From contig JAKAZX010000211.1 in NCBI GenBank assembly GCA_021826485.1, positions 1 through 7,089 on the forward strand: a DNA stretch of 7,089 bases, read 5' to 3'. This DNA is from Pseudomonadota bacterium. GTDB taxonomy: Bacteria; Pseudomonadota; Alphaproteobacteria; Acetobacterales; Acetobacteraceae. This document shows, piece by piece, positions 1 to 6,421 of this stretch; positions within the stretch are counted from its first letter, which is position 1, and every line of letters starts with the position of its first letter. A program made the translations under genes and the position numbers. The notes under the pieces are model-generated. The model did no database searches. It had not been told where the DNA came from and saw nothing but the letters and a program-made list of their open reading frames with translations.

Positions 1-1
1 C

Positions 2-1297
2 GACCGCCCGCCGCCGCTGCGCGCCGCCGAACTCGGCTTCGAGACGCGGGCGATCCATGCCGGGGCGGCGCCGGAGATGGCCACCGGCGCCCGCTCGACC
101 CCGATCTACCAGACCACGTCCTTCGTCTTCGAGGATGTGGACCAGGCCGCCTCGCTGTTCAACCTGCACAGTTTCGGCCACGTCTATACCCGCCTGTCCA
201 ACCCCACCGTCGCGGTGCTGGAGGAGCGGGTGGCGGCGCTGGAGGGCGGGCGCGCCGCGCTCGCCGCGGCCTCGGGCCATGCGGCCCAGTTCCTCACCTT
301 CTTCACGCTGCTGCAACCGGGCGACGCGTTCGTCGCCTCGCGCAATCTCTATGGCGGGTCGCTGACGCAGTTCGGCCAGTCCTTCCCGAAGCTCGGCTGG
401 ACCTGCCATTTCGTCGATCCGACGCGGCCGGAGAATTTCCGCGATGCGCTGACGCCGCGCTGCAAGGCGATCTTCGTGGAGAGCCTCGCCAATCCGGGCG
501 GCATCGTGGTGGACCTGGAAGCGGTCGCCGCGATCGCGCACGAGGCCGGCATCCCGCTGATCGTCGATAACACCCTTGCCTCCCCCTATCTCTGCCGTCC
601 GATCGAATGGGGCGCCGACATCGTGCTGCATTCGCTGACCAAGTTTCTCGGCGGGCACGGCAACGCGCTGGGCGGAATGATCGTCGAATCGGGCAGGTTC
701 GACTGGACGCAGGGCGGGCGGTTCCCCTCGCTGACGGAGCCGGAACCCGCCTATCACGGCCTGCGCTTCTACGAGAATTTCGGCGATTTCGCGTTCACCA
801 CCAAGGCGCGGGCGGTGGCCCTGCGCGATTTTGGCCCCACCCTCGCGCCGATGAACGCCTATCTGCTCCTGACCGGGATCGAGACGCTGCCGCTGCGCAT
901 GGCACGCCACGTCGCCAACGCCCAGGCGGTCGCGGAATTCCTCGCCGGGCACCGGGCGGTCGCCTGGGTATCCTATGCCGGGCTTACCGACAGCCCGTTC
1001 CATGCGCTGGCGGAAAAATATCTGCCGGCCGGGCCGGGGTCGGTGTTCACCTTCGGGCTGCACGGCGGCTACGCCGCCGGGACGCGGCTGATGGAACGGG
1101 TGCGGCTGTTCTCCCACCTCGCCAATGTCGGGGACACGCGCAGCCTGATCCTGCATCCCGCCAGCACCACCCACCGCCAGTTGACCGAGGAGCAGCAGCG
1201 CGCCGCCGGCGCCGGGCCGGACGTGGTGCGGCTGTCGATCGGGCTGGAGAGTGCCGCCGACCTGATCCGTGACCTGGACGAGGCGATGGGCGGCTAA
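2..1297 (+). CDS. metY: O-acetylhomoserine sulfhydrylase (aminocarboxypropyltransferase), 5' end cut by window edge
   Basis: PLP-dependent Cys/Met-metabolism enzyme of the cytoplasm, expected to make L-homocysteine and acetate from O-acetyl-L-homoserine and sulfide. The frame is open from base 2 to the TAA at 1295-1297 (431 residues visible, close to the usual ~430), so only a few N-terminal residues are missing. The ATG at 77 is internal: upstream codons encode GFETRAIHAG, the conserved family N-terminus. Counting from that ATG, visible motifs are YTRLSNPT (37-44, Tyr and Arg that contact PLP phosphate), ASGHAA (65-70), VDNT (163-166, Asp that pairs with the pyridine nitrogen) and HSLTKFLGGHG (185-195), whose Lys189 (codon at 641) is the Schiff-base lysine. 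The insert GGRFPSLTEPEPAYHGL (213-229) is typical of MetY rather than MetB/MetZ. Use of O-succinylhomoserine instead cannot be excluded. The next gene starts 51 bases downstream on the same strand, but apparently from its own promoter. Confidence 0.92.
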   Translation, partial: DRPPPLRAAELGFETRAIHAGAAPEMATGARSTPIYQTTSFVFEDVDQAASLFNLHSFGHVYTRLSNPTVAVLEERVAALEGGRAALAAASGHAAQFLTFFTLLQPGDAFVASRNLYGGSLTQFGQSFPKLGWTCHFVDPTRPENFRDALTPRCKAIFVESLANPGGIVVDLEAVAAIAHEAGIPLIVDNTLASPYLCRPIEWGADIVLHSLTKFLGGHGNALGGMIVESGRFDWTQGGRFPSLTEPEPAYHGLRFYENFGDFAFTTKARAVALRDFGPTLAPMNAYLLLTGIETLPLRMARHVANAQAVAEFLAGHRAVAWVSYAGLTDSPFHALAEKYLPAGPGSVFTFGLHGGYAAGTRLMERVRLFSHLANVGDTRSLILHPASTTHRQLTEEQQRAAGAGPDVVRLSIGLESAADLIRDLDEAMGG

Positions 1298-1310
1298 GCC
1301 GCGCGCTGTT

Positions 1311-1327
1311 GCTTGCATGATGCAAGC
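1311..1327. promoter_or_regulatory. Palindromic candidate operator for the HxlR regulator
   Basis: The sequence GCTTGCATGATGCAAGC has two perfect 8-base inverted arms (GCTTGCAT / ATGCAAGC) around a single central G, and ends 21 bases before the hxlR-type start codon. HxlR proteins bind DNA as dimers, usually at short dyad sites next to their own gene, so this is the obvious autoregulatory operator. It overlaps the candidate -35 element, which suits repression by blocking RNA polymerase. It could instead form an RNA hairpin after the upstream gene, but no T-run follows, so a terminator role is less likely. The symmetry is seen directly; the binding protein is inferred. Confidence 0.6.
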
Positions 1328-1341
1328 GATGCGCCTATCTG
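1313..1341 (+). promoter_or_regulatory. Weak candidate sigma-70-type promoter for the HxlR-MATE unit
   Basis: TTGCAT (1313-1318) and TATCTG (1336-1341) are separated by 17 bases, each matching 3 of 6 consensus positions. The -35 hexamer lies inside the palindrome at 1311-1327. A start site 6-8 bases after the -10 would fall at about 1347-1349, at the ATG itself. The matches are poor and such hexamers occur by chance, so the call rests mainly on position and on the operator overlap. Confidence 0.3.
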
Positions 1342-1348
1342 AAGCGCC

Positions 1349-1855
1349 ATGAAGCACAAGAGCTTCGGCGACATGGAATGCCCGATCGCGCGCAGCCTGG
1401 ACCGGGTGGGCGAGTGGTGGAGCATGCTGATCCTGCGCGACGCCCTGGCCGGCATGACGCGGTTCGATGAGTTCCAGAGCAGCCTCGGCATCGCACCGAA
1501 CATGCTGGCGCGGCGGCTGGATGCGCTGGTGCAGTCCGGCATGCTGGAACGCCGGCAGTACAACGAACGGCCGCCGCGCTACGAATATGTGCTGACCGAC
1601 CGCGGGCGGGACTTCCGCACCGTGCTGCTGGCGCTGCTGGCCTTCGGCAACCGGCACTTCGCCCCGGAAGGGCCGAGCACGCTGATCGCCGATGTCCGCA
1701 CCGGCACGCCCGCCGAACCGGTGATGGTGGACCGCCTGTCCGGCCGGCCGCTGGACGGGCCGGATTTCGTGCTGGCCGCCGGCCCCGCCGCCAGCCCGTC
1801 CCGTCGCGCCGCGCTGGAGCAGCGCAACCGCCGCCGGCGGAACGCGGCGCAGTGA
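1349..1855 (+). CDS. HxlR-family winged helix-turn-helix transcriptional regulator
   Basis: A 168-residue cytoplasmic DNA-binding protein, probably a dimeric repressor. The HxlR domain spans about residues 10-108: CPIARSLDRVGEWWSMLILR (11-30) is the family signature, followed by the recognition-helix segment (GIAPNMLARRLDALVQSGML) and the wing with NERPPRYEYVLTDRGRDF. Cys11 sits where relatives such as YodB and HypR carry a redox or electrophile-sensing cysteine; sensing here is inferred. About 60 residues beyond the core form a C-terminal extension ending in a strongly basic tail rich in Arg. The ATG at 1349 is the only sensible start because it places Cys11 at the usual distance from the N-terminus, but no good Shine-Dalgarno precedes it. 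The TGA overlaps the MATE start by 4 bases, pointing to joint translation and to that transporter as the main target. Inducer unknown. Confidence 0.92.
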   Translation: MKHKSFGDMECPIARSLDRVGEWWSMLILRDALAGMTRFDEFQSSLGIAPNMLARRLDALVQSGMLERRQYNERPPRYEYVLTDRGRDFRTVLLALLAFGNRHFAPEGPSTLIADVRTGTPAEPVMVDRLSGRPLDGPDFVLAAGPAASPSRRAALEQRNRRRRNAAQ

Positions 1856-3246
1856 CCGCGACGCTCGCGCCGGCCGCCGCCGCGGCGATGAACCCGCGCA
1901 CGCTGCGCCTGCTGCACGCGCCGATCGTTCCCACCCTGCTGCGGCTCGCCTGGCCGAACATGCTGGTGATGACGGCCCAGGCTTCGACCGGACTGATCGA
2001 GACGTGGTGGGTCTCGCATCTCGGCACCGACGCGCTGGCCGGCATGGCGCTGGTGTTTCCCGGCTTCATGATGATGTCCATGCTGTCCGCCGGCGCGGTG
2101 GGCGGCGGCATCTCCTCCGCCGTGGCCCGCGCGCTCGGCGCCGGCCGGCGGGACGATGCGGATGCGCTGGTGCTGCACGCGATCCTGGTCAATCTCGCGC
2201 TCGGCGCGGCGACCTCGGCGCTGTTCCTGCTGTTCGGCGGGCCGATCTACCGCGCCATGGGCGGCGAAGGCGCATCGCTGTCCGCGGCACTCCGCTATTC
2301 CAACGTCGTGTTCGCCGGCAACCTGCTGGTCTGGCTGATGAACGCGCTGGCGAGCGTGATCCGCGGCACCGGCAACATGCTGGTGCCCTCGCTCGCCATC
2401 ACGCTGGGCGTGGCGCTGCTGATCCCGCTGTCGCCGCTGCTGATCTTCGGCATCGGTCCGCTGCCCGCGCTCGGCATCGCCGGCGGCGGGGCGGCGGTGG
2501 TGGCGACCACGGCGCTGATGGCCGCGGTGCTCGCGTGGTACATCCTGTCCGGCCGCTGCGTCGTGCGGTTGCGGCGCACCGCGCTGCGCCGCGCCCTGTT
2601 CGCCGACATTCTGCGCGTGGGCGCGGTTGCCGCCATCAGCACGTTGCAGACCAGCTTCACGATGGCGCTGACCACCGGCGTCGTCGGCAGCGCCGCCGGG
2701 CCGGACGCGGTCGCCGGCTTCGGCACCGGGGCGCGGCTGGAATACCTGCTGATCCCGCTGGTGTTCGGCCTGGGGGCGCCGCTGGTGGCGCTGGTCGGCA
2801 CCAATATCGGCGCCGGCCAGCACCGGCGGGCGCTGCGCGTGGCGCTGACCGGCGGCGCCGTCGCCTTCGCGCTGACCGAGGCGATCGGCCTGGCCGCCGC
2901 GATCTGGCCGCGTGCCTGGCTGGGCCTGTTCGGCAGCGACCCGGCAATGCTGGCGACCGGCATGGCCTATCTGCGCCATGTCGGGCCGACCTACGGGTTC
3001 TTCGGCCTCGGCCTGTCGCTCTATTTCGCCTCGCAGGGTGCCGGGCGGCTGGGCTGGCCGCTGCTCGCCGGGCTTTTGCGGATGACGGTCGCGGTCGCCG
3101 GCGGCTGGGTGGTGCTCGCCGTCACCGGTTCGCTCGCCTGGACCTTCGCGACGCTGGGCGCGGCCCTGCTGCTGTACGGCGCGATTCTGGCGACCGCGAT
3201 CGCCGCCGGCGTCTGGTTCCGGCCCGGGCGCGCCGCATCCGGCTGA
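1852..3246 (+). CDS. MATE-family multidrug efflux transporter (NorM-like)
   Basis: A 464-residue inner-membrane protein, about the usual length for MATE transporters, which export cationic or other drugs in exchange for Na+ or H+. It is hydrophobic throughout, consistent with 12 membrane helices in two MatE lobes (about residues 25-230 and 250-455). Family-like motifs include VARALGAGRRDDADA (91-105), RGTGN (171-175) and, in the second lobe, GTNIGAGQHRRA (317-328) and ASQGAGR (393-399). I chose the GTG at 1852 because it overlaps the regulator's stop (GTGA) and a weak Shine-Dalgarno-like GGCGGA (1836-1841) lies 10 bases upstream. The ATG at 1888, twelve residues later, is the alternative, but it lacks a purine-rich leader and the extra residues are a non-conserved Ala-rich stretch. 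Coupling to the HxlR gene suggests induction by a compound sensed by that regulator. Substrate and coupling ion cannot be read from the sequence. Confidence 0.93.
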   Translation: MTATLAPAAAAAMNPRTLRLLHAPIVPTLLRLAWPNMLVMTAQASTGLIETWWVSHLGTDALAGMALVFPGFMMMSMLSAGAVGGGISSAVARALGAGRRDDADALVLHAILVNLALGAATSALFLLFGGPIYRAMGGEGASLSAALRYSNVVFAGNLLVWLMNALASVIRGTGNMLVPSLAITLGVALLIPLSPLLIFGIGPLPALGIAGGGAAVVATTALMAAVLAWYILSGRCVVRLRRTALRRALFADILRVGAVAAISTLQTSFTMALTTGVVGSAAGPDAVAGFGTGARLEYLLIPLVFGLGAPLVALVGTNIGAGQHRRALRVALTGGAVAFALTEAIGLAAAIWPRAWLGLFGSDPAMLATGMAYLRHVGPTYGFFGLGLSLYFASQGAGRLGWPLLAGLLRMTVAVAGGWVVLAVTGSLAWTFATLGAALLLYGAILATAIAAGVWFRPGRAASG

Positions 3247-3247
3247 A

Positions 3248-3283
3248 CCGGCGGCGGCCGGATCACTCCCCGTGCCTGCGGGG
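3248..3283. terminator. Possible GC hairpins between convergent MATE and RND genes
   Basis: The gap between the two stop codons is only 16 bases and contains CCGGC-GGCG-GCCGG (3248-3261), a 5-bp stem with a 4-base loop. A second stem, CCCCG-TGCCTG-CGGGG (3268-3283), lies in the last codons of the RND gene. Neither is followed by a T-run on either strand, so an intrinsic terminator is not shown. In sequence this GC-rich, 5-bp stems also arise easily by chance. They could slow polymerase or protect 3' ends of both transcripts. Confidence 0.25.
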
Positions 3284-6200
3284 TCCGACCTGCGCCGTCT
3301 CGGGCTGTTTGCGCCCCCGCTTCACGCGCTCGCGCACCGACTGGAAGCTGACGTAGAGCATCGGGATCAGGAACACGCCGATCGAGGTCGCGCCGATCAT
3401 GCCGGCAAACACCGGCGTGCCCACCGCATGGCGGCTCAGCATCGCGGCCCCGTTCGCCCAGACCAGCGGCACCAGCCCGAGGATGAAGGCGATCGAGGTC
3501 ATCATCACCGCGCGGAACCGCATGCGCGCGCCAAGCGCCGCGGCCTCGCGGATCGGCAGCCCGGCCTCGCGCTGCTCCTTGGCGAATTCGACGATCAGGA
3601 TGCCGTTCTTCGCCGCCAGCGCGATCAGCACGACCAGCCCGATCTGCGCATAGAGGTCGAGCGGCAGGCCGAACAGCCGTAACCCGATGAACGCCCCCAG
3701 CACGCCGACGCTGACCGACAGCAGCACCGGCACCGGGATCACCCAGCTTTCGTACAGCGCGACCAGGAACAGGTACGCGAACAGCACCGCGAGCCCGAGC
3801 AGGATGCCGGTCTGCCCGCTCGCCTGGATTTCCTGATAGGCGGTTCCCGTCCACTCGAAATCATAGCCCGGCGGCAGCGTCTTCGCCGAAATCTGCGCCA
3901 TCGCCGCCAGCGCGTCGCCGGAGGAGACGCCCGCGGCAGGCTTGCCGTTGAGCGTGATCGAGCGATAGTTGTTGTAGCGGCTGATGGTCTGCGGACCCAG
4001 CACGAAGCGCATCTCGGCCAGGCTGCGCAGCGGCACCATGGTGCCGCGGCTGTTGCGCACGAAGATGCGCCAGATCGCCGGGATGTCGTTGCGGTCGCTG
4101 TCGTCGCCTTCGATGTTCACCTGCCACGTGCGGCCGAACATGTTGAAGTCGTTGACATAGATGCCGCCCAGCGTGGCTTGCAGCGCGGTGAAGATGTCGC
4201 CGATGTTGACGCCCAGCGCCTGCGCCTTGTCGCGGTCGATGTCCAGATACAGGCTCGGCGTGGTCGCGGTGAAGGTCGAGAAGACGGTGGACAGCCGCGG
4301 GTCGGCATTGGCGGCGCCGGCCATGCCCCGCATCACCGCGCCCATCTCGGCGGGATCGCGGCCTTCCAGGTTTTCGAGCTGGTATTCGAACCCGCCGCTG
4401 GTGGACAGGCCGATGATCGGCGGCAGGTTGAACGGGAAGATCATCGCCGAGCGGATCTGCTGCGCCGCCCCGAACACCCGCCCGATCACCGCCTGGGCGC
4501 GATCGGCGGCCGCGGTGCGGTCGGCGAACGGCTTCAGCCGCACCACCACGAACGCCGCGTTGCTCTGCGCCCCGCCGTCGAGCAGCGAGAAGCCGACGAT
4601 CGACAGCACGTTCTCCACCTGCGGCATCCGGTGCAGCAGGTCCTCGACCCGCTGCGTCACCGCCGTGGTGCGGGAGACCGAGGCGGCATCGGGCAACTGC
4701 ACGGCGATGAAGAACGCGCCCTGATCCTCCTCCGGCAGGAAGCCGCTGGGCGTATGCAGCCCGAACCAGGCGATCCCGGCGCCGGCTGCCGCGACCGCCA
4801 GCAGCGACACCACCGAGATGCGCAGCAGCCGCGCGACCGCCGTCGCATAGCCGCCGCGCACGCCGTCGATGCCGCGCATCACCGCGCCCATGATCCCGCG
4901 CCGCCGCCCGGCATGGCGCAGGAACAGCGCACACAGCGCGGGCGAGAGCGTCAGCGCATTGATCGCCGAAATCGTCATCGCCACGCTGATGGTCACCGCG
5001 AACTGGCGGAACAACTGGCCGGAGATGCCGGGGATGAAGCCGATCGGCACGAACACCGACAGCAGCACCAGCGAGATCGCGATGATGGGGCCGGTGATCT
5101 GCCGCATCGCGAGCTTGGTCGCTTCGGCCGGCGACAGGTCCGGATGCTCCTCCAGCACGCGTTCGACATTCTCCACCACCACGATCGCGTCATCGACCAC
5201 GATGCCGACCGCGAGCACCAGCGCGAGCAGGGAGACGGTGTTCGCCGAATAGCCGAGCGCCAGCAGCACGGCGAAGGTGCCGATCAGGCTGACCGGCACG
5301 GCGACCGTGGGAATGATGGTGGCGCGCAGGTTGCCGAGGAACAGAAACACCACCAGCACGACCAGGGCGAACGCCTCGACCAGCGTGCGGACCACCTCGG
5401 TGATCGTGTCCGCGACGAACTCGGAGCTGTCGTAGAACACGATCTTCCTGAGGCCGGGCGGGAAGCGGCGCGACAGGTCGTCGAGCGTCTGGCTGACCAG
5501 CCGGGACGTGTTCACCGCATTGGCCCCGGGTGCGAGGTAGATGCCGATGGACACCGCCGGCTGGCCGTTCAGCCGGCTCAGCGTGTCCATCGTGGCCGCG
5601 CCCAGATCGACATGCGCGACATCGGAAACGCGCAGCACCGAGCCGTCCGGGTTGGCGCGGATGACGATGCGGCCGAACTCCTCCGGCGTCAGCAGGCGGC
5701 CCTGGGTCTGCAGGTTGATCTGGAACTGCGTGGCATCCGTGGTCGGCCGCGCGCCGATCCGGCCGATCGCGTTCTGCTGGTTCTGCGACTGGATCGCCGC
5801 GATGATGTCGGACGGCATCAGGTTCAGGCTGACCAGCCGGTTGGTGTCGAACCAGATGCGCATGGAATAGTCGAGCGCCCCGAACACGAAAGCCTGGCCG
5901 ACGCCGGGCACGCGGGACAGCCGGTCCAGCACGTTGATGGTCACGTAGTTGCTGATGAACAGCGGGTCCTGCTTGCCGCCCTCGCTGTAGAACTGCAGGA
6001 ATTCCAGGATCGCGGAACTGCGCTTCTGGACCGTGACGCCTTCGAGCTGCACTTCCGGCGGCAGCTTCGACAGGGCGGTCTGCACGCGGTTGTTGGTGTT
6101 GACGACGTCGATGTCTGGGTTGGTGCCGATCTCGAAGCTGACCGTGAGCGAATAGCTGCCGTCGTTGGCGCTGTTCGACTTCATGTAGATCATGCGATCG

Positions 6201-6418
6201 ACGCCGTTCACCTGCGCTTCCAGCGGCTGCGCGATGGTCGCCTCGACCACCGCGGCGGAGGCACCGGGGAACCGCGTCGTCACGGTGACCTGCGGCGGCA
6301 CGATGTCGGGGAACTGCGCGACCGGAATGCGCGTCAGCGCGATCAGGCCGGCCAGCGTCATCAGGATGGCGATGACGACCGCGAGCCGCGGGCGATCGAC
6401 GAAGATGGCGGACAGCAT
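3263..6418 (-). CDS. RND multidrug efflux pump, inner-membrane permease (AcrB/MexF-like, HAE1 family)
   Basis: A complete 1051-residue proton-driven exporter, matching the family (AcrB 1049), expected to work as a trimer that takes substrates from the periplasm and outer membrane leaflet. Layout: TM1 (about 10-29), first periplasmic porter/docking loop (30-340), TM2-TM6 (341-500), TM7 (about 534-553), second periplasmic loop (554-868), TM8-TM12 (869-1025). The proton relay is intact: Asp409/Asp410 in GIVVDDAIVVVENVER (TM4), Lys937 in AAKNGILIVEFAKEQ (TM10), and Arg967/Thr974 near TM11, which align approximately with AcrB D407/D408, K940, R971 and T978. The ATG at 6418 follows the adaptor's TGA by 3 bases (TGACCCATG) without a clear Shine-Dalgarno, so translation is probably coupled. 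The segment before TM12 reads WANGAAMLSRHAVG, less glycine/serine-rich than the usual GAGS-type loop. Substrate specificity is not predictable; no outer-membrane channel gene follows. Confidence 0.96.
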   Translation of the reverse strand: MLSAIFVDRPRLAVVIAILMTLAGLIALTRIPVAQFPDIVPPQVTVTTRFPGASAAVVEATIAQPLEAQVNGVDRMIYMKSNSANDGSYSLTVSFEIGTNPDIDVVNTNNRVQTALSKLPPEVQLEGVTVQKRSSAILEFLQFYSEGGKQDPLFISNYVTINVLDRLSRVPGVGQAFVFGALDYSMRIWFDTNRLVSLNLMPSDIIAAIQSQNQQNAIGRIGARPTTDATQFQINLQTQGRLLTPEEFGRIVIRANPDGSVLRVSDVAHVDLGAATMDTLSRLNGQPAVSIGIYLAPGANAVNTSRLVSQTLDDLSRRFPPGLRKIVFYDSSEFVADTITEVVRTLVEAFALVVLVVFLFLGNLRATIIPTVAVPVSLIGTFAVLLALGYSANTVSLLALVLAVGIVVDDAIVVVENVERVLEEHPDLSPAEATKLAMRQITGPIIAISLVLLSVFVPIGFIPGISGQLFRQFAVTISVAMTISAINALTLSPALCALFLRHAGRRRGIMGAVMRGIDGVRGGYATAVARLLRISVVSLLAVAAAGAGIAWFGLHTPSGFLPEEDQGAFFIAVQLPDAASVSRTTAVTQRVEDLLHRMPQVENVLSIVGFSLLDGGAQSNAAFVVVRLKPFADRTAAADRAQAVIGRVFGAAQQIRSAMIFPFNLPPIIGLSTSGGFEYQLENLEGRDPAEMGAVMRGMAGAANADPRLSTVFSTFTATTPSLYLDIDRDKAQALGVNIGDIFTALQATLGGIYVNDFNMFGRTWQVNIEGDDSDRNDIPAIWRIFVRNSRGTMVPLRSLAEMRFVLGPQTISRYNNYRSITLNGKPAAGVSSGDALAAMAQISAKTLPPGYDFEWTGTAYQEIQASGQTGILLGLAVLFAYLFLVALYESWVIPVPVLLSVSVGVLGAFIGLRLFGLPLDLYAQIGLVVLIALAAKNGILIVEFAKEQREAGLPIREAAALGARMRFRAVMMTSIAFILGLVPLVWANGAAMLSRHAVGTPVFAGMIGATSIGVFLIPMLYVSFQSVRERVKRGRKQPETAQVGPRRHGE

Positions 6419-6421
6419 GGG

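Noticed and set aside
77..79. ATG as the start of the sulfhydrylase gene
   Set aside because: In-frame codons upstream encode the conserved GFETRAIHAG N-terminus and stay open to the window edge, so the true start is outside the window.
1311..1327. Intrinsic terminator for metY
   Set aside because: The stem would be short and no T-run follows; the exact DNA symmetry and position fit an operator better.
1579..2979. 466-codon minus-strand open frame antisense to the HxlR and MATE genes
   Set aside because: Its translation is compositionally skewed (His, Gln, Arg, Gly, Ala) without domains; it is the usual antisense shadow of GC-rich coding sequence.
3021..3854. 277-codon minus-strand open frame
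   Set aside because: It runs mostly in an alternative frame of the RND gene and then antisense to the MATE gene, with a low-complexity Arg/Ala/Gly translation.
3861..4934. 357-codon minus-strand open frame inside the RND gene
   Set aside because: Frame-shifted shadow of the well-conserved RND protein, rich in Arg, Ala and Gly and without recognisable domains.
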